The notes under the pieces were generated by a model. That model saw only the letters and a program-made list of their open reading frames with translations, did not search any database and was not told where the DNA came from. The translations under genes and the position numbers were made by a program. This document shows positions 34,463-43,783 of a stretch of DNA of 64,000 bases, one piece after another. This DNA comes from UBA11612 sp965228575 (lineage in GTDB: Bacteria; Pseudomonadota; Alphaproteobacteria; Rhodospirillales; Rhodospirillaceae). The stretch lies in contig CBDDHW010000073.1 in NCBI GenBank assembly GCA_965228575.1, forward strand, positions 1-64,000, in the 5' to 3' direction. Position 1 is the stretch's first letter. Every line of letters begins with the position of its first letter.

Positions 34463-37183
34463 GTGAGCGAAACAACCCCAAATCCCTCTGATTTAGAAAT
34501 AGCCCCGGTCACTGTCGAAGAGGAAATGCGCAAGAGCTATCTCGATTACGCCATGAGCGTGATTGTGAGCCGCGCCTTGCCGGATGTTCGCGACGGCCTC
34601 AAACCCGTTCACCGCCGCATTCTCTACGCGATGAAGGAAAGCGGCTACGAGTACAACAAGCCCTATAAGAAATCCGCGCGCATCGTTGGCGACGTGATGG
34701 GGAAATACCACCCGCACGGTGATCAGGCGATTTACGATGCGATGGTGCGCATGGCGCAACCGTTCTCCATGCGTCTGCCGCTGATCGACGGCCAAGGGAA
34801 CTTCGGCTCTATGGATGGCGACCGTGCGGCGGCGATGCGTTACACCGAAGCGCGCATGGCCAAAGCTGCGCATTCCTTGCTCGACGATATCGATAAGGAA
34901 ACCGTCGACTTCCAACCCAACTATGATGAATCCGTCTTTGAGCCGGTGGTTTTACCAGCGCGCTATCCCAACCTCTTGGTCAATGGTGCGGGCGGCATCG
35001 CAGTGGGCATGGCGACCAATATACCGCCCCATAACCTCGGCGAAGTGATTGATGCCGCGTGCGCGCTTATCGATGATCCCGCGACGACAGATGAACGCCT
35101 GGTCGAGTTGGTGCCCGGCCCTGATTTTCCGACAGGAGGAATCATTTTAGGTCAAGCGGGAAGCCGTTCGGCGATGATGACCGGGCGCGGCTCGGTGGTC
35201 ATGCGCGGGCGTTGTGAGATCGAAGACGTTGGTAAAGAAAAGCAAGCCATTGTCGTTTCCGAGATTCCCTATCAAGTGAACAAGGCCGCCATGATTGAGA
35301 AAATGGCCGAGCTTGTGCGCGACAAACGCCTCGAGGGAATCTCTGACCTGCGCGATGAGTCAGACCGCAATGGGGTGCGTGTTGTTATCGAAGTCAAACG
35401 CGACGCGGTAGCCGAAGTGGTGTTGAATCAACTTTACAAATATACGCCGCTGCAGACGAGCTTTGGCGTGAATATGCTTGCGATCAATGGTGGCCGGCCG
35501 GAACTTATGACCCTGAAGCAAGTCCTTCAGGCATTCATTAAGTTTCGTGAAGAGGTTATTCGCCGCCGCACAGTTTATGAACTTGGCCAGGCGCGCAACC
35601 GGGCACACGTTTTGGTGGGTCTCGCGATCGCTGTCGCCAACCTTGATGCGGTCATAAAACTCATCCGTGCGGCTGCGGACCCGGCCATTGCTAGGCAGCA
35701 ACTCATGGCTGAGGCCTGGCCCGCCGCAGACGTGGAACCCCTAGTGGCATTAATCGATGAGCCCGACCGCAAAGTGGTCGACGGCAAATACAAGCTCTCC
35801 GAAACCCAAGCGAAAGCCATTCTAGATCTTCGTCTGCATCGATTGACTGGACTCGAACGCGAGAAGATTCATGGCGAGCTTAAGGAGCTTGGCGACAGCA
35901 TCACCGACTTCCTCGATATCTTGCGAAGCCGAGAGCGTTTGTACTCCATCATGCGGACCGAATTGGTGGAGATGAAAGAGGAATACGCCACGCCTCGGCG
36001 CAGTGTCATCGAGGAGCTGGAGTTTGAAACGGACGTTGAAGACCTTATTCAACGAGAGGATATGGTCGTCACGGTGACTAACGCCGGGTGGATAAAGCGG
36101 GTTCCATTGTCGACGTACCGAGCGCAGCGCCGCGGGGGCAAAGGACGCGCGGGTATGGCGACCAAGGACGAGGACTTCGTACGCGCACTCTATGTAGTAA
36201 ACACCCACACGCCGGTTCTTTTCTTCTCGACGTCGGGAATGGTTTACAAGCTCAAAGTTTATAAATTACCGGTCGGTACGCCGCAAAGCCGCGGGAAGGC
36301 AATGGTCAATTTGCTGCCGTTGAAAAACGGCGAGACGATTTCAACGGTGATGCCACTGCCTGAGGACGAAAGCACCTGGGGCGATCTCAATGTGATGTTC
36401 TCCACCAGTAGCGGCAATGTGCGGCGGAACGATCTATCCGATTTCGTCAACGTTATGCGTAACGGCAAGATCGCGATGAAGCTCAATGATAAGGATAGTC
36501 TCGTTGGCGTTGCGACCTGCAGTGAGCAAAACGATGTGCTGCTCTCGACGAAACATGGAAAATGTATCCGGTTCGAGGCTGGGGCTGTGCGCGTGTTCAC
36601 GGGGCGGTCGTCCGTGGGCGTTCGTGGAATCAAGCTCGCAAAAGGCGACGAAGTGATCTCCATGTCGATTTTGAAGCACGTGGACTTCGATACCGAGAGT
36701 CGCGATGCGTATCTGAAAATGTCGCGCAAATTACGCGGTGGAGACGAAAACGGCGATGAGTCTGCGGCGACGAACGGCAATGGGAATGGGAAAACTCTGT
36801 CGGATGAGGAAATGAACCGGTTTGCCGCTGACGAAGAGTTCATTCTTACCGTGACACGCCGCGGATTTGGAAAACGCACGTCGGCATATGAGTATCGCAT
36901 TACCGGCCGCGGCGGATCGGGTATTGTCTCGATTGCGACAAGCAAACGGAATGGAGATGTGGTGGCTTCGTTCCCAGTAGCGGATACGGATCAGGTCATG
37001 ATGATCACTGACTCTGGCCGACTAATTCGCACGCCTATCGGTGATGTGCGCATCGCGGGGCGCGCGACCCAAGGGGTGACGATGTTCTCGACCGGCGAAG
37101 AAGAACGTGTGACGTCGGTGGCTCACCTTCCGCTTGTTGAGAATGAAATCGGTGAAGACAACGCCGAGGAAGCCGAAGCTTAA
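34463..37183 (+). CDS. gyrA: DNA gyrase subunit A
   Basis: GyrA breaks and rejoins DNA to introduce negative supercoils. The 906-residue protein has the N-terminal winged-helix/tower region (SYLDYAMSVIVSRALPDVRD), the catalytic tyrosine in AAAMRYTEARM (about residue 127), the C-terminal beta-pinwheel and the GyrA box QRRGGKG (about 552), which separates gyrase from topoisomerase IV. The start is GTG 34463. The residue matching E. coli Ser83 is Gln88 here (HPHGDQAIYDA), while the Asp87 equivalent is kept. A Gly/Asn-rich insert (about 762-776) interrupts the pinwheel. Confidence 0.97.
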   Translation: MSETTPNPSDLEIAPVTVEEEMRKSYLDYAMSVIVSRALPDVRDGLKPVHRRILYAMKESGYEYNKPYKKSARIVGDVMGKYHPHGDQAIYDAMVRMAQPFSMRLPLIDGQGNFGSMDGDRAAAMRYTEARMAKAAHSLLDDIDKETVDFQPNYDESVFEPVVLPARYPNLLVNGAGGIAVGMATNIPPHNLGEVIDAACALIDDPATTDERLVELVPGPDFPTGGIILGQAGSRSAMMTGRGSVVMRGRCEIEDVGKEKQAIVVSEIPYQVNKAAMIEKMAELVRDKRLEGISDLRDESDRNGVRVVIEVKRDAVAEVVLNQLYKYTPLQTSFGVNMLAINGGRPELMTLKQVLQAFIKFREEVIRRRTVYELGQARNRAHVLVGLAIAVANLDAVIKLIRAAADPAIARQQLMAEAWPAADVEPLVALIDEPDRKVVDGKYKLSETQAKAILDLRLHRLTGLEREKIHGELKELGDSITDFLDILRSRERLYSIMRTELVEMKEEYATPRRSVIEELEFETDVEDLIQREDMVVTVTNAGWIKRVPLSTYRAQRRGGKGRAGMATKDEDFVRALYVVNTHTPVLFFSTSGMVYKLKVYKLPVGTPQSRGKAMVNLLPLKNGETISTVMPLPEDESTWGDLNVMFSTSSGNVRRNDLSDFVNVMRNGKIAMKLNDKDSLVGVATCSEQNDVLLSTKHGKCIRFEAGAVRVFTGRSSVGVRGIKLAKGDEVISMSILKHVDFDTESRDAYLKMSRKLRGGDENGDESAATNGNGNGKTLSDEEMNRFAADEEFILTVTRRGFGKRTSAYEYRITGRGGSGIVSIATSKRNGDVVASFPVADTDQVMMITDSGRLIRTPIGDVRIAGRATQGVTMFSTGEEERVTSVAHLPLVENEIGEDNAEEAEA

Positions 37184-37223
37184 TTCTGCGCAGACAGACA
37201 CGGCCAAAAGATTGGGGGCTTGT

Positions 37224-37766
37224 ATGCCTAAAAAGACACAATCCAAGAAAACTCCATCAGCGGGAAAATACAGAATCGGTATTTATCCGGGAACATTTGA
37301 TCCCGTAACAAATGGTCATCTCGACATTATTGGACGAGCTGCAAAGGTCGTTGATAAATTGATTGTCGCTGTTGCGGTCAATGCAGGGAAGGGGCCACTC
37401 TTTAGCTTAAAAGAACGAGCGGACATGTGCCGCCAGCAAGTTGAAACTTTGCCCATTGCTGCCGACGTGCCTATCGTCATTGAGCCGTTCGATACCCTTC
37501 TTATGGATTTTGTGACCAGTTTGAACGGCTCCGTCATTATACGTGGTCTGCGTGCGGTATCTGACTTTGAGTACGAATTTCAGATGGCCGGTATGAACGC
37601 GCGATTGAACTCTAAAGTGGAGACCATGTTTTTGATGGCCTCGGAACGAAATCAGTTTATCTCGTCCCGATTTGTGAAAGAAATCGCTGCGCTTAAGGGT
37701 GATATATCTAGTTTTGTTCCGGCCGACGTTTGCCGCCGAGTTCAGAATAAATTAAAGAAGAAATAG
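37224..37766 (+). CDS. coaD: Phosphopantetheine adenylyltransferase
   Basis: This enzyme catalyses the fourth step of coenzyme A synthesis, adenylating 4'-phosphopantetheine. The 180-residue protein has the nucleotidyltransferase motif GTFDPVTNGHLDII (about residue 22), IIRGLRAVSDFEYEFQMAGMN (about 103) and the ISSRFVKEIAALKGD block near 147. About 15 extra basic residues precede the fold (MPKKTQSKKTPSAGKYR). ATG 37224 is used; the frame is open farther up, but only inside gyrA. It follows gyrA by 40 bases. Confidence 0.95.
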   Translation: MPKKTQSKKTPSAGKYRIGIYPGTFDPVTNGHLDIIGRAAKVVDKLIVAVAVNAGKGPLFSLKERADMCRQQVETLPIAADVPIVIEPFDTLLMDFVTSLNGSVIIRGLRAVSDFEYEFQMAGMNARLNSKVETMFLMASERNQFISSRFVKEIAALKGDISSFVPADVCRRVQNKLKKK

Positions 37767-37885
37767 GCGAGCGCTGCGCCTGTTATCACAATCTTGACAG
37801 ATTAATGTGAGATCGAGCCGCTTGCGTAGGTTGCGCGCGGCGGATATGACTACCCTTTCGGTTGCTTGTTTAAATACGGATTACC

Positions 37886-38608
37886 ATGAAATACGCATTT
37901 CGCGTCACACAACATTTTGTTTTGCGATCAGGTTTATTCTCGCTGGTTATGATCGGCCTGTGCTTTGTCGCGGCAGAGCCTAGCATTTCTCAAGGGATTG
38001 GACCTTCTCAAGACCCTAGTATTTCGCAAGAACCCGGAGTTTCTCAAGAGGAGATTGAAACAGTGACCGAGGACCCCGCGCTGACAGTCGACGATTTGGA
38101 TTTAGAAAACACGATCTATCTGGACTTGGAGTTTGGCCGGGTGGTTATTGAAATGAAGCCCGAAATGGCTCCGCAACATGTAGCCCGAGTCAAAGAGTTG
38201 GTGCGTGAGGGTTTCTACGACGGCATTGTTTTTCATCGGGTGATCGACGGGTTCATGGCGCAGACGGGTGATCCGAAAGGGGATGGAACTGGTGGGTCCG
38301 GTCAGAACATTCCTGCAGAATTCAATGACGGCCTTCATGTTCGCGGTGCGGTGTCAATGGCGCGGGCGGCGAACATTAACAGTGCGGATAGTCAATTCTT
38401 TATCGTTCTAGAAGAATCTCCCTTTTTGAACGGCCAGTACACATACTGGGGAGAAGTTCTCTCTGGCATGGAGTACGTCGATCAGATTCAAAAAGGTGAC
38501 CGGAATAATAACGGTACAGTGGTTTATCCCGACCGCATTATTCTTATGCGAATGGCCGCGGATGTGCCAGAGGACGAACGAGACCCACTCGGGCCTCCGG
38601 TATTTTAG
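37886..38608 (+). CDS. Exported peptidyl-prolyl cis-trans isomerase, cyclophilin type
   Basis: This periplasmic protein-folding enzyme of 240 residues has a signal peptide (about 1-32), then a repeat-rich linker in which SISQ/PSQ/VSQE units recur (about 33-56), then a cyclophilin domain (about 72-225): FHRVIDGFMAQTGDPKGDGTG carries the catalytic Arg and Gln, and SADSQFFIVLEE the Gln-Phe-Phe core. The C-terminus is acidic. It is convergent with the glycosyltransferase gene, with interlocked stop codons (38605-38608). Confidence 0.92.
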   Translation: MKYAFRVTQHFVLRSGLFSLVMIGLCFVAAEPSISQGIGPSQDPSISQEPGVSQEEIETVTEDPALTVDDLDLENTIYLDLEFGRVVIEMKPEMAPQHVARVKELVREGFYDGIVFHRVIDGFMAQTGDPKGDGTGGSGQNIPAEFNDGLHVRGAVSMARAANINSADSQFFIVLEESPFLNGQYTYWGEVLSGMEYVDQIQKGDRNNNGTVVYPDRIILMRMAADVPEDERDPLGPPVF

Positions 38609-40719
38609 GTTCGCTCTCGCAGGGCACGCGCCCATATAGATTCAATTTCACGAATAGCTGAGGTGTCATTGAACAGGACGCTTTTGGTCTCAGCGATTTG
38701 TTCCCTGATGCTTTTACGAAAGGTGCGGTCGTGAACAAGGTTCACGGCTAAATCGGCGTAATCGTCGTCGTTGTCGGCGATCGTCGCGTCTATTCCCATT
38801 TTCCGGTAAAACGCGAGCGTGTGGCGGCCGCGCATAAACTCTCCGGACTGGTGGACGACGGGGGTGCCCATTGCAAGCGTGTCCAAAGACGTTTTTCCGC
38901 CGGACCATTGCGGGACATCCAGCACAACGTCGGCGGCTTTAACGATGCGAAGGAATTCCTTGGGCATCACCCGCGAAAGAAATTTCACACGGCGGATGTT
39001 GTCTCCCATTGAATCGGCGAGCCGAGCAGTTAGGTCTGCGTCGGTATTGGATCCGTGAGAGAAAAAATAAAGGACGCCTTCGGAATCGCGGTCCAAGACC
39101 TTGGCCAGCGTAGAATCAAAATCACAGTGGAGCTTAAAGAGGCTTTGAGCGCATAGATACGCTGGGCGCTCAGGATCAAGAACCGGTTTATCGGAATTGA
39201 CCTCAAGATTGTCCGGGTGTTCGACGCACACCGAAAGCGTCTTAAGCCGGATAAGCTGTTCGGTGTAATGAGCCTCTGCTTGTGCAGGCTCCATGGCATC
39301 CACCGATAGGAACAGATCTATGTTCGGCAAGCCGGTCGTGATCGGATGCCCCCATGTCACCGTTTGCAATGGTGCCAGCCGGGCGAAGGCTAGGAAATAG
39401 GTAAAATGGTCCATGCCGATTTCAGGAAAATGCAAAATATCGAGCTCTTGTTTTGCGATCATGCTGCGCGCGGCCTGAAGATCGGCAGGGAGCTCTTGGC
39501 ACGGGGCAGCTTCAAGAAAGCGGGGCGTGTGGGAATCGGAGATTGATCGCGGCGTTCGAAAAAGATGGAGATCAAAAGCCCTTCGATCCAACCCACTGAT
39601 CAAGCCGTAACTCAGATAACCGATTGTGTGCTGTGAGAAAAAGTTTGAAACGAGTCCGACCCGCAGCGGACGGTCGTTGTGTGCCTGGCGCCCCACATGG
39701 GGCGCGATTTCGAGCAAAGACGGGGTGGCCTGGGCATAGTAGCGCGCGAGGGCCTCTTGAAGGGCCCGATCATCACGCCCTTGGTAGCCGAGGTAAAAAC
39801 TAGGTCCTAAACCGAGTTTCCATGGGTCATCGAAGGGCGTTTCAGGGCCCGCCGATAAAGCGTTTGCGAGATCGGAGCGCGCCTGGTCGATTTCGGCGAT
39901 GTTTGTGTGGATCACAGGCTGGGTGAGATACGCTTTGAGTTTGAACGCAGACTTTTCCTGGTCGCTTTGCGAAATCTCTGCGCGCTTTAGCAGTAATTTA
40001 CGGGCGTCTGCGAATGGTCCTTGAATCCGGTAAACATCGGATAATCCGTCGAGCGCGACTAAATTGTCGGGGTGATCGGACAGGACCTTTTGAAAATGAT
40101 CGAGAGACTTATCGTACTCTCCTTTCATCATCCGGAGACGTCCGAGTTTAAGATGAATCAGCGTATTTTCAGGCTCGAGCTTTAATAGAGTCTCGCAGAC
40201 CTTTATTGCGCCATTGACGTCATTATTTTTATCGAAGGCGTCGGCGGCTACGCGTAGAAGGGTGACGTCTGAGGGTGACGCGTCCAAACCTTGTCTCAGC
40301 ACCACGACGGAACGTTTGATGTCTCCGGTTCCCATGAGAGTCTGTGCATAAGTCGCGCATATTGTGGGGTTAACCGGCGAGGTTGTGTACGCGGTCTCAA
40401 GCGCGGCTATGGCCTCGGTTGGTTTGCCAAGTTTGGCGAGCGCTGCGGCTTTTCCCAACCAGGCGTCGGCTAAGGCGTTGGGAGTCTCAAGGTGCTCGGT
40501 AAGCCGGTGGAACGCTTCATAGGCCGACTCAAATTTTCCTAATTGATGAAGCGACCAAGCGTCTTGGAGTTCGCGCTGAGCGTCTTGAATGGGGGGCGTC
40601 TTGCTCAAAATGTATCCGTGAAAGGGCTGTGAAACGTATCTAATCTCATTTTCCCGCAAAGATATTCGCCTGTCGACTATCGGCCGAACTCTGCCTTGAC
40701 CACGCGGGAGGTGCCGCAT
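38605..40719 (-). CDS. SPINDLY-type O-GlcNAc transferase with TPR repeats
   Basis: This 704-residue protein has tandem TPR units (about residues 45-270, for example AWLGKAAALAKLGKPTEAIAALETA and LIHLKLGRLRMMKGEYDKSLDHFQ), then a GT41 catalytic region (about 340-700): LRVGLVSNFFSQHTIGYLSYGLI, TVTWGHPITTGLPNIDLFLS, VLYFFSHGSN and LDVPQWSGGKTSLDTLAMGTPVV, which match O-linked GlcNAc transferases. These modify Ser/Thr residues of protein acceptors; bacterial members often act on flagellins or surface proteins. ATG 40719 has AAGGGG upstream; TTG 40608 would remove an Arg-rich N-terminus and is also possible. No acceptor gene is adjacent. Confidence 0.85.
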   Translation of the reverse strand: MRHLPRGQGRVRPIVDRRISLRENEIRYVSQPFHGYILSKTPPIQDAQRELQDAWSLHQLGKFESAYEAFHRLTEHLETPNALADAWLGKAAALAKLGKPTEAIAALETAYTTSPVNPTICATYAQTLMGTGDIKRSVVVLRQGLDASPSDVTLLRVAADAFDKNNDVNGAIKVCETLLKLEPENTLIHLKLGRLRMMKGEYDKSLDHFQKVLSDHPDNLVALDGLSDVYRIQGPFADARKLLLKRAEISQSDQEKSAFKLKAYLTQPVIHTNIAEIDQARSDLANALSAGPETPFDDPWKLGLGPSFYLGYQGRDDRALQEALARYYAQATPSLLEIAPHVGRQAHNDRPLRVGLVSNFFSQHTIGYLSYGLISGLDRRAFDLHLFRTPRSISDSHTPRFLEAAPCQELPADLQAARSMIAKQELDILHFPEIGMDHFTYFLAFARLAPLQTVTWGHPITTGLPNIDLFLSVDAMEPAQAEAHYTEQLIRLKTLSVCVEHPDNLEVNSDKPVLDPERPAYLCAQSLFKLHCDFDSTLAKVLDRDSEGVLYFFSHGSNTDADLTARLADSMGDNIRRVKFLSRVMPKEFLRIVKAADVVLDVPQWSGGKTSLDTLAMGTPVVHQSGEFMRGRHTLAFYRKMGIDATIADNDDDYADLAVNLVHDRTFRKSIREQIAETKSVLFNDTSAIREIESIWARALRERT

Positions 40720-40788
40720 ATGGTGCGCCCCTTCCAGGCGGTGAGATACGCTCTTTTGCGTGTATTTTCGCGCCGTCTAAGGAGTGGC

Positions 40789-40863
40789 GGGCCCGTAGCT
40801 CAGCGGTAGAGCATCTGACTTTTAATCAGAGGGTCGAAGGTTCGATCCCTTCCGGGCTCACCA
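40789..40863 (+). tRNA. tRNA-Lys (anticodon TTT)
   Basis: A complete cloverleaf is present: acceptor stem GGGCCCG with CGGGCTC (one G:T pair), D-arm GCTC-AGCGGTA-GAGC, anticodon arm TCTGA-CTTTTAA-TCAGA with anticodon TTT, T-arm GAAGG-TTCGATC-CCTTC, discriminator A and encoded CCA. The 349-base gap between the glycosyltransferase and ilvD holds this gene and no other. Confidence 0.97.
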
Positions 40864-41068
40864 TTCTTTAGCCCGTCTCTGCGGCGGCGCAATTTGTCCC
40901 AAAAGTTACCTATGTGTTGGAGCTGCGTGCAATCCGTGTTCGCCGGCTCGTAAACCTTGGGTCTCCGAGCCTTGCTTTCGCGTGTTAATACCCCGCTCCA
41001 GACTATGCGCCGGTTGCCCCAATAGGGTATCGTTCGCTCATGGATTTTCACTGAAACGGAGCTGACCG

Positions 41069-42943
41069 ATGCCAGCCCTACGCTCACGCACGACGACCCA
41101 TGGCCGAAACCAAGCCGCAGCGCGCAGTCTTTGGCGCGCAACAGGTATGCGGGACGGTGATTTTTCCAAGCCGATCGTCGCGATTTCAAATTCGTTCACC
41201 CAATTTGTTCCGGGGCACGTACACCTGAAGGACCTTGGCCAGATGGTGGCGCGCGAAATCGAGGCCGCGGGCGCGGTGGCCAAAGAGTTCAATACGATTG
41301 CCGTCGACGACGGAATCGCGATGGGGCATGGAGGCATGCTTTACAGTCTACCATCGCGGGAAATCATCGCCGACAGCGTCGAGTATATGGTCAACGCGCA
41401 TTGTGCTGACGCGCTCGTCTGCATATCCAATTGCGACAAAATCACACCCGGCATGCTGATGGCCGCCCTTCGGCTGAACATACCAACAGTTTTTGTCTCC
41501 GGCGGTCCGATGGAAGCCGGGAAAATCGTGGCCGATGGTGAATCGAAAATCGTCGACGTGATCGATACCATGGTGCTCGCCGCCAACCCGGACATCAGCG
41601 ACGAACACTTAGAGCAGTACGAGCAAGAATCTTGTCCGACCTGCGGATCGTGCTCTGGGATGTTTACGGCAAATTCGATGAATTGCTTGACGGAAGCTTT
41701 GGGGCTGTCTTTACCTGGTAACGGCACGCTCCTTGCGACTCACGCTGACCGCAAAGAACTCTTCCTGCAAGCCGGTCGGCGGGTCGTTGAACTTGCGAAA
41801 AAATACTACGACGAAGACGACCAATCTGTGCTTCCCCGAAATATCGCCACCTTTGCGGCATTTGAGAACGCGATGACCGTGGATATGGCGATGGGCGGTT
41901 CTACAAATACGGTCCTTCATCTCTTGGCGGCCGCGCACGAGGGACAAGTTGAATTTACGATGGCCGATATCGACCGCCTTTCGCGGCAAGTCCCCAATCT
42001 TTGCAAAGTCGCTCCATCGATCGAGAACGTCCACATGGAGGACGTCCATCGCGCTGGGGGAATATTTGCGATTTTAGGGGAGCTTGATCGCGCGGGGCTC
42101 ATCCATCGGGATTGCGGGACCGTTCACACGCCAAAGATCGGTGATGCGATAGACAAATATGATATCGCGCGCTCCAATGATGCGGGGGTTCGCACACTTT
42201 ACTTAGCTGCGCCAGGAGGTGTTCGGACCGAATCGCCGTTTAGTCAGGACAAAAGATACTCCGAATTGGATCTCAATCGGACAGCTGGCGTTATTCGCGA
42301 CAAAACGAATGCCTATAGTCAAGACGGTGGCCTCGCAGTTCTCTTTGGAAATATCTCCGAGGATGGCTGCATTGTTAAAACCGCAGGTGTTCCAGAAAGC
42401 ATGATGAGCTTTAAAGGCCCGGCGCGGATATTCGAGAGCCAAGACCTGGCATCTAAAGCGATTCTGACACGTAAAGTTAAAGCAGGTGACGTTGTCGTTA
42501 TTCGCTACGAGGGTCCAAAGGGTGGCCCGGGAATGCAAGAGATGCTGTACCCGACCAGTTACCTCAAATCCATGGGTCTGGAGAAAAGCTGCGCGTTGAT
42601 TACAGATGGCCGTTTTTCAGGAGGAACCTCGGGATTGTCGATCGGCCATATGTCGCCGGAGGCGGCGAGCGGCGGCGGTATTGGACTTATCGAGGATGGC
42701 GACCTTATTGAGATCAACATTCCAAACCGAGTATTGCGAGCCGACGTGACCGCCGACGTGCTGGCCCAACGACGGGCGGCCATGGACGCGCGAGGTGATG
42801 GAGCGTGGCAGCCGACTCAGGAACGCAACCGCACTATAACAACGGCGTTACGGGCTTACGGCGCCCTCACAACAAGTGCATCAAAAGGAGCGGTGCGAGA
42901 TCTGGGTTCGAATATAAGTGCGCTAAAAGCCGCAGCGGAATAG
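41069..42943 (+). CDS. ilvD: Dihydroxy-acid dehydratase
   Basis: This is the third common enzyme of Ile/Val (and CoA-precursor) synthesis, dehydrating dihydroxy acids to 2-keto acids with an iron-sulfur cluster. The 624-residue protein has the cluster/active-site motifs CISNCDKITPGMLMA (about residue 117), SCPTCGSCSGMFTANSMNCL (about 189), MAMGGSTNTVLHLLA (about 272) and ALITDGRFSGGTSGLSIGH (about 508). It is complete. It sits alone, downstream of tRNA-Lys, without other ilv genes. Confidence 0.96.
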   Translation: MPALRSRTTTHGRNQAAARSLWRATGMRDGDFSKPIVAISNSFTQFVPGHVHLKDLGQMVAREIEAAGAVAKEFNTIAVDDGIAMGHGGMLYSLPSREIIADSVEYMVNAHCADALVCISNCDKITPGMLMAALRLNIPTVFVSGGPMEAGKIVADGESKIVDVIDTMVLAANPDISDEHLEQYEQESCPTCGSCSGMFTANSMNCLTEALGLSLPGNGTLLATHADRKELFLQAGRRVVELAKKYYDEDDQSVLPRNIATFAAFENAMTVDMAMGGSTNTVLHLLAAAHEGQVEFTMADIDRLSRQVPNLCKVAPSIENVHMEDVHRAGGIFAILGELDRAGLIHRDCGTVHTPKIGDAIDKYDIARSNDAGVRTLYLAAPGGVRTESPFSQDKRYSELDLNRTAGVIRDKTNAYSQDGGLAVLFGNISEDGCIVKTAGVPESMMSFKGPARIFESQDLASKAILTRKVKAGDVVVIRYEGPKGGPGMQEMLYPTSYLKSMGLEKSCALITDGRFSGGTSGLSIGHMSPEAASGGGIGLIEDGDLIEINIPNRVLRADVTADVLAQRRAAMDARGDGAWQPTQERNRTITTALRAYGALTTSASKGAVRDLGSNISALKAAAE

Positions 42944-42985
42944 ACGCAGCACAAAAATTTTTTCGTCATTTTTTAAAGGTGGCCG

Positions 42986-43783
42986 TCATTCGTCCATGAG
43001 AGATGCAGCTCGTCGCCTACGCCATCGTTTCGGTTGTGTAATTTTTTCTGAAGAGGCTGGCGTCGGTGAGTCGTTGGTGGTTTCTGATTTTTCTGGTTTG
43101 GTTTCGGTCCAGCGAAGCGAAAAGTGTTCCTGAAAGGCTTTCCACCACTGGGGGACATGAACCGCCAATGGCTCGCCCAAGGTGTGACGCAACTCTATAT
43201 CGGATAGTAGGGCTCGCGTGTGATCGTTCTTCTTAAATCCCATATGTTCAAGAATAGCTTTCACCACCTTGTCGTGGGGCATTTTCATACGGTCTACGCC
43301 CGTGCCGAGTTCGATGCGCCCCAAGATATCAAATGCTAAGTCCGAGACAATGCGGTCCATGCGTCCAACCACCCGGTCCATTTGCTCGCCAATCTCACCA
43401 AGAATTTCATCAGCCTCGGTTGGCGGGTAAAGACGGCGCATTCTTGCCATTTCCAAGGCCACAATCCCCGCAAAGTAGTAGTCATCAAGAGGGTGCCGGT
43501 CGATAATCGCGCGTTGATCTTCAAAACTTAGAGGACAATCGGATAGCCTTGCGTTGAGTATAGCGCTCCATTGCGGATACGTTCGGGCCGCGACCGCTTC
43601 CATAGCTTGCAGGAAATGAGCGGCGGCTTCCTGAACGTCTACAACGTTTGCGGCTTGTTGACCGCCAAACAAGCCTTGGATTCGTGCGGCGAGCGCGCGC
43701 AAAAAGGGCGGAGGCGGCTGGTCCGCATTCCGCTTATGAATATAATCAAGGTCGGGTTCAATCTGAACCGGCGTTTCGCCCAA
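42986..43783 (-). CDS. Hypothetical protein
   Basis: I do not recognise this 265-residue protein. It has no signal or membrane segment and is predicted mostly helical. Conserved-looking stretches are FEDQRAIIDRHPLDDYYFAGIVALEMARMRRLYP (first half at about residue 97) and DRVVGRMDRIVSDLAFDILG (about 136). The C-terminus is Ser/Thr/Lys-rich, ending in a basic cluster (KRWRRRRAASLMDE). The start is TTG 43783 with GGGGGA seven bases upstream. It is convergent with ilvD with a 42-base gap containing A/T runs but no hairpin. Confidence 0.6.
   Translation of the reverse strand: MGETPVQIEPDLDYIHKRNADQPPPPFLRALAARIQGLFGGQQAANVVDVQEAAAHFLQAMEAVAARTYPQWSAILNARLSDCPLSFEDQRAIIDRHPLDDYYFAGIVALEMARMRRLYPPTEADEILGEIGEQMDRVVGRMDRIVSDLAFDILGRIELGTGVDRMKMPHDKVVKAILEHMGFKKNDHTRALLSDIELRHTLGEPLAVHVPQWWKAFQEHFSLRWTETKPEKSETTNDSPTPASSEKITQPKRWRRRRAASLMDE

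Noticed and set aside
40800..41189. Minus-strand frame across tRNA-Lys ending in a GRDRTFDPLIKSQMLYR-like peptide
   Set aside because: This is the well-known spurious antisense translation of a tRNA-Lys; the tRNA cloverleaf explains the sequence.
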